Both the position numbers and the translations under genes were made by a program. From NCBI RefSeq assembly GCF_001598255.1, contig NZ_BCYP01000030.1, positions 1-64,000 of the forward strand: a stretch of DNA of 64,000 nucleotides, in the 5' to 3' direction. Origin of the DNA: Mitsuaria chitosanitabida ATCC BAA-476 = NBRC 102408 (lineage in GTDB: Bacteria > Pseudomonadota > Gammaproteobacteria > Burkholderiales > Burkholderiaceae_C). A model generated the notes under the pieces. The model did not search any database and was not told where the DNA came from. It saw only the letters and a program-made list of their open reading frames with translations. This document shows positions 1 through 9,003 of the stretch, in pieces (within the stretch, counting starts at the first letter, position 1; each line of letters opens with the position of its first letter).

Positions 1-1420
1 ACTCGATGGCGTGGACCTGGTCGGTGCTCAGGCCCGCCAACTGCTTGGTCGACAGAGCGGCGACCTGCTGCGAGGTCAGCGCCACGATGGCGTCCGTGGA
101 CAGCGCGCCGATCTGGGCGGAGCTCAGCGCGGCCACCTGGCCGGTGGTCATGGCCTGGACGTCGTCGGTGTCCATGCCAGCGACTTGCGCGGTCGTCAGC
201 GCGGCGACCTGGGCGGTGCCCAGGGCGCGGATCTGGGCGCTGTTCAGGGCGTTCAGCTCGTCGGTGGCCAGCACGGCCACCTGGCCGGTCGACAGCGCCG
301 CGATCTGCTGCGAGCTCATCGCGGCGACCTGGTCGGAGTTCAGGGCCTGGAACTGGTCGGTGGTCAGGGCGCGCAGCGCGGCGGTGCTCAGCACCTTCAC
401 GTCGTCGGAGCCCAGGGCGGCGACCTGGTCGGTCGTCAGGCCCTTGACCTGGTTGGAGCTCAGCGCCGCGGCCTGCTGCGAGGTCAGGGCGGCGATGGAA
501 TCGGTGCTCAGCACGGCGATCTGGGCCGAGCTCAGCGCGCCGACCTGGGCGGTCGACAGCGCGTGCACGTCGGCGCTGCCCACGCCGGCCAACTGGTCGG
601 TGGTCAGGGCGGCGATCTGGGCCGTGGTGATGGCGCGGACCTGGTCGGTGCCCAGGGCGGCCAGCTCGTCGCTGGCGAACTGGCGGATCTGGGCCGTGGT
701 CAGCGCGCCGATCTGGGCGGTGGTCAGGGCGGCGATCTGGTCGGAATTCAGCGCGGCGATCTGGTCGGTGCCCAGCGCGCGGATGGCGGCGGTGCTCAGG
801 GCGTGGACGGCGTCGGAGCTCAGCGCGGCGGCCTGGCTGGAGTTCAGCGCGCCGGTCTGGGTGCTGGACAGCGCGGCGGCCTGCTGGGTCTGCAACGCGG
901 CGACGCCTTCGGTGGACAGGGCACCGACCTGCTGCGAGCTCAGGGCCTTGACCTGGTCGGTCTTCAGGGCCTGCAGGTCGTCGGAGCTCAGGGTGCTCAT
1001 CAGGCTGGTGCTGATGGCGGCCACTTGCTGGGTGCTCAGCGAGCGGATCTGGTCGGAGCCCAGGGCGTTCAGGTCGTCCGACTCCAGGTTGCGCACCTGC
1101 TGCGTGGTCAGCGCGCCGACCTGGCGGGTGGTCAGCGAGCCGAACTGGTCGGAACCCAGCGCGTTGAGCTGCGCCGAGGTCATGGTCTGGACGGCGGCGG
1201 TGCTCAGCACGCGCAGGTCGTCGGACTGGATGGCGGCGATGTTGGCGGTCGTGAAGAACGACACGGCCTTGGTGCCCAGCGTCGCGAACTGCGACGTCGT
1301 CAGTGCCTGGAACTGATCGGTGGAGAACGCCGCCCAGTCTTCGCTGGTGAGACGGGCCAGCGTGGTCGACGTCAGGGAGGCGATCTCGTCTGTCGTCAGG
1401 TTGGTAATCAGCGATGCCAT
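1..1420 (-). CDS. Giant octapeptide-repeat protein (5' part, runs off the window)
   Basis: Read on the minus strand, the frame opens with ATG at 1420-1418, preceded by a GGAG ribosome site at 1428-1431, and stays open to position 1, so at least 473 residues are present and the C terminus lies outside. The whole visible protein is an unbroken chain of 59 octapeptides without a single slip. The loose consensus is [ST][ST]x[QD][IVL]xAL, for example TTAQIAAL or STDQVHAI. Repeats begin at residue 1, so there is no Sec signal peptide and no separate N-terminal domain. Thr/Ser pairs followed by Asp/Gln and a hydrophobic tail could form short capped helices or a solenoid, but I do not recognise a named family. 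Large repeat proteins in this group are often exported by type I systems with a C-terminal signal, which cannot be seen here. Function unknown; that it is a real gene is well supported. Confidence 0.85.
   Translation of the reverse strand, partial: MASLITNLTTDEIASLTSTTLARLTSEDWAAFSTDQFQALTTSQFATLGTKAVSFFTTANIAAIQSDDLRVLSTAAVQTMTSAQLNALGSDQFGSLTTRQVGALTTQQVRNLESDDLNALGSDQIRSLSTQQVAAISTSLMSTLSSDDLQALKTDQVKALSSQQVGALSTEGVAALQTQQAAALSSTQTGALNSSQAAALSSDAVHALSTAAIRALGTDQIAALNSDQIAALTTAQIGALTTAQIRQFASDELAALGTDQVRAITTAQIAALTTDQLAGVGSADVHALSTAQVGALSSAQIAVLSTDSIAALTSQQAAALSSNQVKGLTTDQVAALGSDDVKVLSTAALRALTTDQFQALNSDQVAAMSSQQIAALSTGQVAVLATDELNALNSAQIRALGTAQVAALTTAQVAGMDTDDVQAMTTGQVAALSSAQIGALSTDAIVALTSQQVAALSTKQLAGLSTDQVHAIE
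5..1228 (-). repeat. Three 408-bp super-repeats, each of 17 octad units
   Basis: Inside the octapeptide-repeat gene, comparing octad n with octad n+17 gives repeated specific matches, so 24-bp units are organised in 408-bp (136-residue) blocks at 821-1228, 413-820 and 5-412. Examples of aligned pairs are TSQQAAAL with TSQQVAAL, STAAIRAL with STAALRAL, ASDELAAL with ATDELNAL, and SSAQIAVL with SSAQIGAL. The first block aligns with the second the same way (GSDQIRSL with GTDQVRAI, QTQQAAAL with TSQQAAAL). The first eight octads (1229-1420) do not fit this pattern well and may be an N-terminal cap. This was found by hand alignment of the translation. Confidence 0.75.
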
Positions 1421-2326
1421 CTTTGAACTCCGTGGACCTATGGGGCAGATGCGCCCATAGGCGCGTGGTATTGATCAGCTTTTTCGAAAGGCACCCGACC
1501 TTCCGGTTGCCGTCACTCGGGTTTTCGGACGCTGAATGACGAACTTGAGCTAGCCCGGAAATGGTAGGGGGCTCCCCCTTCACCTGATGCACACAAAAGG
1601 GCCGGGAGTCGGCCTCAAATCACGGTTACAGATCGCCCGTAAGCCCCGGAACGCGGGGGATCGAAAGACTGCCTGGGCAAGCATTCGCGGCGCCGGTTGG
1701 CGAGGCTTCACGAAAAGTTCAAGGCGGCGTCACGCGCGATGCGTCATCCGGGATCGTCCTGTTCATCGGGGGTGACGGCGTACGGTGCCGGAAGAGGCTC
1801 GCCGGGAAGCGAGAGGGCCTGTGTGCGGTAGCCCGCGGACCACTTGGGCGAGCACTGCATGCAACACGATGTAAGCCGCGTTACGGCAATCGCCCGATGG
1901 CAAGGCTGCCCGGAGGGGGTGGGGATGGCATGCTGTGTCGGTCGTGACATATTCCCGGGGTTTTCGAGTGGCCGGATTTCCGGCGTCCCAGGGTTATGGG
2001 GCAAGTATTTGTCATTGACCCGTATACCCAATATCCGGGCAGTTTTCACGGTGCGGCCGGCACCGGCGGGCCGGTCCGCGGTCGGGGCGCGACGCCGGCC
2101 GGCGTGGGCCGGGCAGGGGGCTCGGAGGGGGTGCCGAGGGAGGTCCTCCTGGCGCCTCGGGCACGCGAGCGGCTGGGAGCGCGCGCGGTGCGTGTAAACT
2201 CCCGGCCTTCACCGTATTTCCGACGCTGCTCAAGGTCGGCCCGCAGGACCCGTCCTGCCGCCGGCGAGTCTGTGACTTCGGGTTGGTGTTTTTCTCAGAA
2301 CTCAGTTCATTCATTCCGGAGCCAAC
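1421..2326. other. 906-bp region without a supported gene
   Basis: No open frame here has a convincing start, codon pattern or recognisable product. The short frames on both strands are Arg/Pro/Gly-rich and look like chance in GC-rich DNA. Near the left edge, 1438-1460 forms a 7-bp perfect inverted repeat (CTATGGG and CCCATAG) in the presumed 5' untranslated region of the octad-repeat gene, just upstream of its ribosome site. The rest must hold the promoter of that gene and possibly of the small gene at 2327, but I cannot place either promoter with confidence. Confidence 0.5.
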
Positions 2327-2491
2327 ATGGGCAACAAGATCGTCACCGAAGCCGAGCGTCGCGCTTCCCCCCGTCCCGCCGCCCCCAAGGGCGTGACCCT
2401 GACCGCGCACCGCGGCCAGAAGAGCAGCCTGGAGCGCGGCTCTCACACCCGTTCGAAGAAGAACCCGGGCAAGCGTCCGCACTCGGGTTGA
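2327..2491 (+). CDS. Small basic conserved-type protein, 54 residues
   Basis: ATG at 2327 follows a GGAG ribosome site at 2318-2321 with 5-base spacing, and the frame ends with TGA at 2491. The product has 54 residues with 13 Lys/Arg and 3 His against only 3 Glu. It starts MGNKIVTEAERR and has a Ser/Arg/Lys-rich tail. There is no signal peptide or membrane segment, so it should be cytoplasmic, and the charge suggests binding to nucleic acid or another polyanion. I have no named family for it; small uncharacterised proteins of this look occur in Burkholderiales. The next gene starts 105 bases downstream on the same strand. The coding call rests on the ribosome site, proline/serine codon pattern and a clean start and stop. 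Confidence 0.65.
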   Translation: MGNKIVTEAERRASPRPAAPKGVTLTAHRGQKSSLERGSHTRSKKNPGKRPHSG

Positions 2492-2596
2492 GGTCGCGGG
2501 GAGCAAGACCCCGACGACATCCACGACAGGCCCATGCCGACAGGCGGGGCCTGTTTTGTTTTCCATGTCCGCAACGACGCTGCCCGATCAATCGCC

Positions 2597-4279
2597 ATGA
2601 TCCGCATCAACGAACTTCGCCTTCCGCTCGACCATCCCGAAGAGGCCTTGCGCGCCGCCATCCTGGCCCGTCTGGGTCTGGAGGAGGCGCGGCTGAAGGA
2701 CTTCACCGTGTTCAAGCGCAGCTACGACGCGCGCAAGAAGACGGCGATGGTGCTGATCTACAGCGTCGATTGCGACATCGGTGACGCGGCCGCCGAGGCC
2801 GCGCTGCTGCAGCGCCTGGCGGGCGACACGCACGTGAAGCCCTCGCCCGACACGCGCTACCACTTCGCCGGCCATGCGCCGGCCGACTTCTACGCCGGCG
2901 AGCGTCCGCGGCCGGTGATCATCGGCTTCGGTCCCTGCGGCATCTTCGCGGCGCTGATCCTGGCGCAGATGGGCCTGCGGCCCATCGTGCTGGAGCGCGG
3001 CAAGCAGGTCCGCGAGCGGACCAAGGACACCTGGGGCCTGTGGCGCGAGAGCGTTCTGGACCCCGAGTCCAACGTGCAGTTCGGCGAGGGCGGGGCGGGC
3101 ACCTTCTCGGACGGCAAGCTCTACAGCCAGATCTCGGATCCGCGCTTCCTGACGCGCAAGGTGCTGACGGAGTTCGTCAAGGCCGGCGCCCCCGAGGAGA
3201 TCCTCTACGTCAGCAAGCCGCACATCGGGACCTTCCGCCTGGTGAGCATGGTGATCAAGATCCGCGCCGAGATCGAGCGGCTGGGTGGGGAGATCCGCTT
3301 CCAGCAGAAGGTCACGGATTTGCTGATCGAGCCGGACGCCGACGGCCATCAGCACGTGCGCGGCGTGCAGCTCGAGTCGGGCGAGCAGCTGCGCACGGAC
3401 CATGTGGTGGTCGCGCTGGGCCACAGCGCCCGCGACACCTTCACGATGCTGCATGGGCGCGGCGTCTACATGGAGGCCAAGCCCTTCTCGATCGGCTACC
3501 GCATCGAGCACCCGCAATCGATCATCGACAAGGCCCGCTTCGGTCCGAACGCCGGCCATGAGCTGCTGGGCGCGGCGGACTACAAGCTGGTCCACCACGC
3601 GAAGAACGGGCGCTCGGTCTACAGCTTCTGCATGTGCCCCGGTGGCACGGTGGTGGCGGCGACCTCGGAGCCCAATCGCGTGGTCACCAACGGGATGAGC
3701 CAGTACTCCCGCAACGAGCGCAACGCGAATGCGGGCATCGTGGTGGGGATCTCGCCCGAGGACTACCGCCAGGACGGCAAGACCGACGGGAGCCTGGTGA
3801 ATCCGCTCGACGGCTTCGCCTTCCAGCGCTTCTGGGAGTCGCGCGCCTATGAGCTGGGCGAGGGCAACTACCTCGCGCCGGCCGCGCTGGTCGGCGACTT
3901 CATCAAGCGCCAGCGCAGCACGGCGCTCGGCACGGTCGAGCCCAGCTACAAGCCGGGCGTGACGATGACCGACCTCCAGCAGAAGGGCTTCGGCAGCCTG
4001 CCGGTCTACGCGCTGGACGCGATCCGCGAGGCGCTGCCCGCGTTCGAACGCCAGATCCGCGGCTTCTCGATGAACGACGCGGTGCTGACGGGCGTGGAGA
4101 CGCGCACGTCCTCGCCGCTGCGCATCACGCGCGGCAAGGACTATCAGAGCCTGAACGTCCGCGGCCTCTATCCGGCGGGCGAGGGTGCCGGCTATGCCGG
4201 CGGGATCATGTCCGCCGGGGTCGACGGGATCGAGGTGGCGGAGGCGCTCGGCAAGTCGATGCTGGGCCTCGGCGCCTGA
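2597..4279 (+). CDS. FAD-dependent dehydrogenase (COG2509-type NAD(P)/FAD oxidoreductase)
   Basis: A 560-residue flavoprotein of the family often annotated as FAD-dependent dehydrogenase or NAD(P)/FAD-dependent oxidoreductase. An N-terminal region of about 95 residues (starting MIRINELRLP) precedes a Rossmann dinucleotide motif PVIIGFGPCGIFAALI near residue 105 and a conserved QFGEGGAGTFSDGKL stretch that contacts flavin in relatives. The C terminus carries the second FAD signature YPAGEGAGYAGGI and ends about 30 residues later. The open frame extends 21 codons upstream, but ATG at 2597 begins the conserved N terminus, so that start is chosen. Substrate is unknown for the family; a role in electron transfer or tRNA/cofactor metabolism has not been shown. 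No clear operon partner: the gene behind is convergent. Confidence 0.85.
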   Translation: MIRINELRLPLDHPEEALRAAILARLGLEEARLKDFTVFKRSYDARKKTAMVLIYSVDCDIGDAAAEAALLQRLAGDTHVKPSPDTRYHFAGHAPADFYAGERPRPVIIGFGPCGIFAALILAQMGLRPIVLERGKQVRERTKDTWGLWRESVLDPESNVQFGEGGAGTFSDGKLYSQISDPRFLTRKVLTEFVKAGAPEEILYVSKPHIGTFRLVSMVIKIRAEIERLGGEIRFQQKVTDLLIEPDADGHQHVRGVQLESGEQLRTDHVVVALGHSARDTFTMLHGRGVYMEAKPFSIGYRIEHPQSIIDKARFGPNAGHELLGAADYKLVHHAKNGRSVYSFCMCPGGTVVAATSEPNRVVTNGMSQYSRNERNANAGIVVGISPEDYRQDGKTDGSLVNPLDGFAFQRFWESRAYELGEGNYLAPAALVGDFIKRQRSTALGTVEPSYKPGVTMTDLQQKGFGSLPVYALDAIREALPAFERQIRGFSMNDAVLTGVETRTSSPLRITRGKDYQSLNVRGLYPAGEGAGYAGGIMSAGVDGIEVAEALGKSMLGLGA

Positions 4280-4330
4280 ACGCCGCGCGCTCTCGGCCGG
4301 CCTTCAGCCGGTCCGAGGGGCTCATCGCAA

Positions 4331-4352
4331 GGCGCCGGTCTCGACCGGCGCC
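4331..4352. terminator. Strong hairpin between convergent genes
   Basis: A perfect 9-bp stem (GGCGCCGGT with ACCGGCGCC) closes a CTCG tetraloop between the stops of the FAD dehydrogenase and the LPMO. A second imperfect stem lies just upstream at about 4290-4318. Neither is followed by a T run on either strand, so intrinsic termination is uncertain, but a bidirectional stop or mRNA 3'-end stabiliser is plausible. Confidence 0.5.
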
Positions 4353-4402
4353 CGCTTCATCGGGCGAATGCTTTACCAGAGACCGGCTTCACCCGGCGCG
4401 CT

Positions 4403-5545
4403 TCACAGCGCCTGCCACAGGGTCGGCGACGTCGCCGGCGTCCAGCCCGCGCCGACATAGGCGGTATGTGCCTGCAGGCAGCGGTACTGCTTGCCCTGGT
4501 AGCTGACGACCTGGCCGGCTGTGTAGCTCGCGCCCTCGACCCAGGTCGTCGACCCCGGCGGCGTCGTCGGCGGCAGCACCACGTCCATCGCGTAGCTCGC
4601 GCCCGAATTGGCGTTCTGCAGGTAGACGTCCATCACGGTCACGCCGCTCGGCACGATCACGCTGCCGCCTTGCAGCGTCCCCACCTTCACGTAGGCCGAG
4701 GTCTGGTTCACCCGCGTCGCGAGCTGGCTCAGCCAGGTCGCCTTGCTGGCGGCCGCGGTCAGCGTGATGGCGATGGTCTCCAGGTCGTTGCCCGCGCCGT
4801 TGAACACGCGCAGCTTCACCTGGCTGCTGGCCGGCAGGTCCTGTGCGGCGGACACCTGGCCGATCTGCTTCAGGTCCGAGGGCGTGCCCGGCGGGGTCGA
4901 TCCGCCGCCGAAGTCCACGTCCGAGCAGGCGTAGAAGGCCTCCGTGCTGTCCGAGCGCTGCCAGGCCGAGAAGATCACGTGCTTGCCGCTGCGTTTGGGC
5001 AGGCCGAGCTTCATCGTGTAGATCGTCTTGCCCGACGTGACGATCTGATCCGGACCGATCTCCGCGACCTGCTCCAGGTCCGACCACCGCAGCGGCGAGG
5101 CCGCCGGGTTCCAGCCGTCCTTGGTCAGGAAGAACTTCCAGTTCAGCGAGCGGTGCGGCGCGGTCGCGTAATAGCGGTATTCGTACTTGCCGTCGGTGCC
5201 TGGCGACCAGGCCGTCGCCGGCCAATCCGAGCGCGCCAGGTCGAAGCCCTTGAACTTCTCCTGACCACCGGCGCAGATCTTCAGATCCGGCGCGGCCGCC
5301 TGGTGGTTGCCGTTGGCGTTGGCCTGGTTGACGCCGTTCCAGTCGTAGATGGCCTGCTCGCCGCCGTAGGCGATCGCGCCCTGGCAGGCGGGCAACGACG
5401 GGTTCTTGAAGCAGTTGTACTGGCGCGAGATCGGGAACTCCGGCGCGCCGTGGGCGAGGGCGGCGCTCGGTGCGAGCGCGGCCAGGAAGCCGATCGAGAA
5501 CGAGGTCAGCGCCAGCGCGCCGCCGAGTCGGGCAGGGGAATGCAT
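4403..5545 (-). CDS. Secreted AA10 lytic polysaccharide monooxygenase, GbpA-like, with chitin-binding module
   Basis: A 380-residue secreted copper enzyme that would oxidatively cleave chitin (or cellulose). ATG at 5545 has an AAGGAGA ribosome site; an in-frame start 20 codons upstream lacks this support. The signal peptide is residues 1-31, ending SAALA, and the mature protein begins with His32 in HGAPEF, the N-terminal copper-brace histidine of AA10 enzymes. The second copper histidine is likely in APHRSLNW, followed by FFLTKDGWNP, a family signature. A Gly/Thr/Pro linker leads to a GbpA domain 2-like region, and the last 45 residues form a CBM5/12 aromatic chitin-binding module. It is divergent from a LysR regulator. 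Assignment to AA10 is firm; substrate is inferred. Confidence 0.92.
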   Translation of the reverse strand: MHSPARLGGALALTSFSIGFLAALAPSAALAHGAPEFPISRQYNCFKNPSLPACQGAIAYGGEQAIYDWNGVNQANANGNHQAAAPDLKICAGGQEKFKGFDLARSDWPATAWSPGTDGKYEYRYYATAPHRSLNWKFFLTKDGWNPAASPLRWSDLEQVAEIGPDQIVTSGKTIYTMKLGLPKRSGKHVIFSAWQRSDSTEAFYACSDVDFGGGSTPPGTPSDLKQIGQVSAAQDLPASSQVKLRVFNGAGNDLETIAITLTAAASKATWLSQLATRVNQTSAYVKVGTLQGGSVIVPSGVTVMDVYLQNANSGASYAMDVVLPPTTPPGSTTWVEGASYTAGQVVSYQGKQYRCLQAHTAYVGAGWTPATSPTLWQAL

Positions 5546-5838
5546 CAAGGTCTCCTTGAAGAATGGAAGAAACAGAGGGATGCGCCCCGATGCGTGGCCC
5601 GACACGACACCAAAGCGATGCCACCATAGGACCTATGGCAGACCAAAACAAGTCGGGAAGCGGTAACGGTTGTCGCCGAGGCGGTGGGGCGAGCCCGTGG
5701 CTGCGGGCTTGAGCGTTCCCGGATCGCCACGTTCCATGAAAGTTTCAAGACTTCGCGACTGACGAAGTGGTTATCATGAACACCCATAGTCTTGCTCTTT
5801 GAGCGAAGGCTAAAGTTCAACTCAGCCGCCGCCACGCC

Positions 5839-6807
5839 ATGCGCCTCGACCTCACCACCCTGAATCTCGTGCTTGCGATCGAACAGACCCGATCCATCAC
5901 TCGCGGTGCCGAGCGCGAGCACCTCGCGCTGGCCGCCGCCAGCAAGCGGATTTCGGATCTGGAGACGCGACTGGGCGTGCAGCTCTTCGAACGCCGCGCC
6001 CGTGGCGTCGAGCCGACCGAGGCCTGCCGCGCGCTGGTGCGGCACATCCGTTCGCTGCATGCCTCGCTGCATGCGCTGGAGAGCGAGGTGGTCGAGTTCG
6101 CGCGAGGCATCAAGGGCCATCTGCGCATCGCCGCCAACGCCGGCGCGATCGCCGAGGCGCTGCCGCCCGATCTGGCCGCGTTCTCGCAAGCCCATCCGCA
6201 GATCCGCATCAGCCTGGAGGACCAGACCTCGGCTGAAGTGCAGGCCGCCGTGGCCGAGGGCCGCGCCGACGTCGGCGTGTTCACGACGCCGCTGCTGGAC
6301 AACCGGCTGCAGACCTGGTCCTACCGCACCGGCCGGCTGGCCGTGCTGGTGCCCGCCAAGCACGAGCTGGTGGGCAAGACCTCGGTCAGCTTCGACGACC
6401 TGCTGGAACACGACCTCGTCGGCCTGCATGGCGGCGCCGCGGCGCAGGAGCTCATGATGCAGGAGGCCATGGCCCGCGGCCGCACGCTCAAGGCGCGCCT
6501 GCAGGTGCGCGGCTTCGACGCGATCGCGCAATTGGTCGAGGCCGGCATGGGCGTCGCCGTGCTGCCCGACGCGCCCGCGCGCCGCTTCGCGCAGGTCTTC
6601 GACGTGCATCGCCTGGTCCTGGACGAGACCTGGGCCCAGCGCGATTACGTGCTGGGCGTGGCGCGCCAGGAGCGTCTGCCCACCGTGGTCCAGCGCTTCG
6701 TCGATGCGCTGTGTCCCGCCGCCAAGGAGCAGCAGGCCCAGCAGGCCAGTCAGAAGGCCGACGCCAAGCCCGTGGCCAAGATTGATCCGAAGGGCGGCTC
6801 GAAGTGA
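5839..6807 (+). CDS. LysR-family transcriptional regulator
   Basis: A 322-residue LysR-type regulator. The winged helix-turn-helix is at residues 1-60, with [20 protein letters not shown] as recognition-helix region, followed by a periplasmic-binding-like effector domain from about residue 90 to 295. The C terminus ends in a low-complexity Ala/Gln/Lys tail of about 30 residues. It lies 34 bases upstream of leuC on the same strand and diverges from the LPMO gene across 293 bases. LysR genes are commonly found beside leuCDB in Burkholderiales, so control of leucine genes or autoregulation is plausible, but the divergent LPMO cannot be excluded. The effector is unknown. Confidence 0.9.
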   Translation: MRLDLTTLNLVLAIEQTRSITRGAEREHLALAAASKRISDLETRLGVQLFERRARGVEPTEACRALVRHIRSLHASLHALESEVVEFARGIKGHLRIAANAGAIAEALPPDLAAFSQAHPQIRISLEDQTSAEVQAAVAEGRADVGVFTTPLLDNRLQTWSYRTGRLAVLVPAKHELVGKTSVSFDDLLEHDLVGLHGGAAAQELMMQEAMARGRTLKARLQVRGFDAIAQLVEAGMGVAVLPDAPARRFAQVFDVHRLVLDETWAQRDYVLGVARQERLPTVVQRFVDALCPAAKEQQAQQASQKADAKPVAKIDPKGGSK

Positions 6808-6841
6808 GTCGTCCTGTTTTGAAGTGATGGAGAGCCATCCC

Positions 6842-8290
6842 ATGACCGCCAACATCGCCCATCCCGCCGGCAACGCCGCCGCCCCGCGCACGCTCTACGA
6901 CAAGCTCTGGGACGAGCACGTGGTGCACACCGAGGAAGACGGCACGGCCGTTCTCTACATCGACCGCCACCTGGTCCACGAGGTCACCAGCCCGCAGGCC
7001 TTCGAGGGCCTGGATCTGGCCGGCCGCAAGGTCTGGCGCCTGTCCGCCAACCTGGCCGTCAGCGACCACAACGTCCCGACGACGGACCGCAGCCAGGGCA
7101 TCGCCGATCCGGTGTCGCGCCTGCAGGTCGAGACCCTGGACAAGAACTGCGACCGCTACGGCATCACGCAGTTCAAGATGAACGACCTGCGTCAGGGCAT
7201 CGTCCATGTGATCGGTCCGGAGCAGGGCGCCACGCTGCCCGGCATGACCGTGGTCTGCGGCGACAGCCACACCTCCACCCACGGCGCTTTCGGCGCGCTG
7301 GCCCACGGCATCGGCACCTCCGAGGTCGAGCACGTGCTGGCCACCCAGACCCTGCTGGCCAAGAAGGCCAAGAACATGCTGGTCAAGGTCGAGGGCCGCT
7401 GCGCCCCCGGCGTCGGTGCCAAGGACATCGTGCTGGCCATCATCGGCCGCATCGGCACGGCGGGAGGCACCGGCTACACCATCGAGTTCGCCGGCGCCGC
7501 GATCCGCGCGCTGTCGATGGAAGGCCGCATGACGGTCTGCAACATGGCCATCGAGGCGGGCGCCCGCGCCGGCCTGATCGCCGTCGACGACACGACCGTG
7601 GCCTATGTGAAGGGCCGTCCCTTCACGCCCACCGGCGTCGAATGGGACCAGGCCGTCGAGTACTGGCGCACGCTGCATTCGGACGCCGGCGCGAAATTCG
7701 ACACCGTGGTCGAGCTGGATGCCGCGCAGATCCGCCCGCAGGTGACCTGGGGCACCTCGCCCGAGATGGTCCTGTCCATCGAGGATCGCGTGCCCGATCC
7801 CGACAAGGAGAAGGATGCCGTCAAGCGCGGCGCCATCGAGCGCGCGCTGACCTACATGGCGCTGGAGCCCAACAAGGCGATCGACGACATCCGCATCGAC
7901 AAGGTCTTCATCGGCAGCTGCACCAACAGCCGCATCGAGGACATGCGCGAGGCCGCCGCCGTGGTCAAGCGCGTGGGCGGCCGCATCGCCAGCAACGTCA
8001 AGCTGGCGATGGTGGTGCCGGGCTCCGGCCTGGTGAAGGCGCAGGCCGAGGCCGAGGGCCTGGATCAGATCTTCAAGGCCGCGGGCTTCGAATGGCGCGA
8101 GCCGGGATGCTCGATGTGCCTGGCGATGAACGCCGACCGGCTGGAGCCGGGTGAGCGCTGCGCCTCGACCAGCAACCGCAATTTCGAAGGCCGGCAGGGC
8201 GCCGGCGGCCGCACCCATCTGGTCAGCCCGGCGATGGCCGCGGCCGCCGCGATGGAAGGCCACTTCGTCGACGTCCGCCGCATCGCCTGA
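6842..8290 (+). CDS. leuC: 3-isopropylmalate dehydratase large subunit
   Basis: The 482-residue large subunit of isopropylmalate isomerase, which interconverts 2- and 3-isopropylmalate in leucine synthesis with LeuD. Aconitase-family motifs are present: [19 protein letters not shown] near residues 139-157, the cluster cysteine in GSCTNSR, and the two further 4Fe-4S cysteines in PGCSMC. ATG at 6842 is preceded by GGAGAG; another in-frame ATG five codons upstream is less well spaced. leuD follows after 23 bases. In many relatives a small entericidin lipoprotein gene sits between leuC and leuD; here there is no room for one. Confidence 0.97.
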   Translation: MTANIAHPAGNAAAPRTLYDKLWDEHVVHTEEDGTAVLYIDRHLVHEVTSPQAFEGLDLAGRKVWRLSANLAVSDHNVPTTDRSQGIADPVSRLQVETLDKNCDRYGITQFKMNDLRQGIVHVIGPEQGATLPGMTVVCGDSHTSTHGAFGALAHGIGTSEVEHVLATQTLLAKKAKNMLVKVEGRCAPGVGAKDIVLAIIGRIGTAGGTGYTIEFAGAAIRALSMEGRMTVCNMAIEAGARAGLIAVDDTTVAYVKGRPFTPTGVEWDQAVEYWRTLHSDAGAKFDTVVELDAAQIRPQVTWGTSPEMVLSIEDRVPDPDKEKDAVKRGAIERALTYMALEPNKAIDDIRIDKVFIGSCTNSRIEDMREAAAVVKRVGGRIASNVKLAMVVPGSGLVKAQAEAEGLDQIFKAAGFEWREPGCSMCLAMNADRLEPGERCASTSNRNFEGRQGAGGRTHLVSPAMAAAAAMEGHFVDVRRIA

Positions 8291-8313
8291 GCGCGCGCAC
8301 GCAGGAGCAAGAC

Positions 8314-8964
8314 ATGGACAAGTTCACCGTGCACAAGGGCCTGGTGGCCCCGATGGATCGCGACAACGTCGACACCGACGCGATCATTCCCAAGCAATTC
8401 CTCAAGTCGATCAAGCGCAGCGGCTTCGGCCCGAATCTCTTCGACGAGTGGCGCTATCTGGACCATGGCGAGCCCGGCCAGGACCCGGCCAGCCGCAAGC
8501 CCAATCCGGACTTCGTGCTGAACCAGCCGCGCTATCAGGGCGCTTCCATCCTGATCGCGCGCAGCAACTTCGGTTGCGGCTCCAGCCGCGAGCACGCGCC
8601 CTGGGCGCTGCAGCAGTACGGCTTCCGCGCGCTGATCGCGCCCAGCTTCGCCGACATCTTCTTCAACAACACCTTCAAGAACGGCGTGCTGCCCATCGTG
8701 CTCCCCGAGCGCCAGGTCGCCCGGCTGTTCGACGAGGTCTTCGCCTTCCCCGGCTATCAGCTGACGGTGGACCTGGAGCGCCAGGTCGTGGTCAAGCCCG
8801 ACGGCGAGGAGCTTCCGTTTGACGTGCAGCCCTTCCGCAAGTACTGCCTGCTCAATGGCTTCGACGACATCGGCCTGACCCTGCGTCACGCCGACAAGAT
8901 CAAGGCCTACGAGGCCGAACGCATCGCCACCAAACCGTGGCTCAACCATCGAATTACGCGCTGA
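8314..8964 (+). CDS. leuD: 3-isopropylmalate dehydratase small subunit
   Basis: A 216-residue swivel subunit of isopropylmalate isomerase. The N terminus has the family stretch [17 protein letters not shown] and the middle has [11 protein letters not shown], which closes over the active site of LeuC. Length matches the bacterial LeuD family (about 200-216). The ATG follows a GCAGGAGC ribosome site. It is the second gene of leuCDB, with 39 bases before leuB. Confidence 0.97.
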   Translation: MDKFTVHKGLVAPMDRDNVDTDAIIPKQFLKSIKRSGFGPNLFDEWRYLDHGEPGQDPASRKPNPDFVLNQPRYQGASILIARSNFGCGSSREHAPWALQQYGFRALIAPSFADIFFNNTFKNGVLPIVLPERQVARLFDEVFAFPGYQLTVDLERQVVVKPDGEELPFDVQPFRKYCLLNGFDDIGLTLRHADKIKAYEAERIATKPWLNHRITR

Positions 8965-9003
8965 GCGCGCGCGCCGCGCTCGACACGCCAGAGAGGAACG
9001 CTC

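Noticed and set aside
1-1420. Resemblance of LTTDQVAAL units to the first helix of TALE repeats, or to a CRISPR array
   Set aside because: TALE repeats are 33-35 residues with a variable di-residue. Here the unit is 8 residues with no spacer, and the DNA is coding throughout.
6-1426. Two long forward-strand open frames covering the repeat region
   Set aside because: They are mirror frames of the minus-strand octad gene. The repeat codons lack stops in antisense, and only the minus strand has a ribosome site and a sensible repeat protein.
1744-2784. Arg/Pro-rich open frames on both strands before the FAD dehydrogenase
   Set aside because: No ribosome sites or recognisable products, and composition typical of chance frames in GC-rich DNA. 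Only the 54-residue frame at 2327 is supported.
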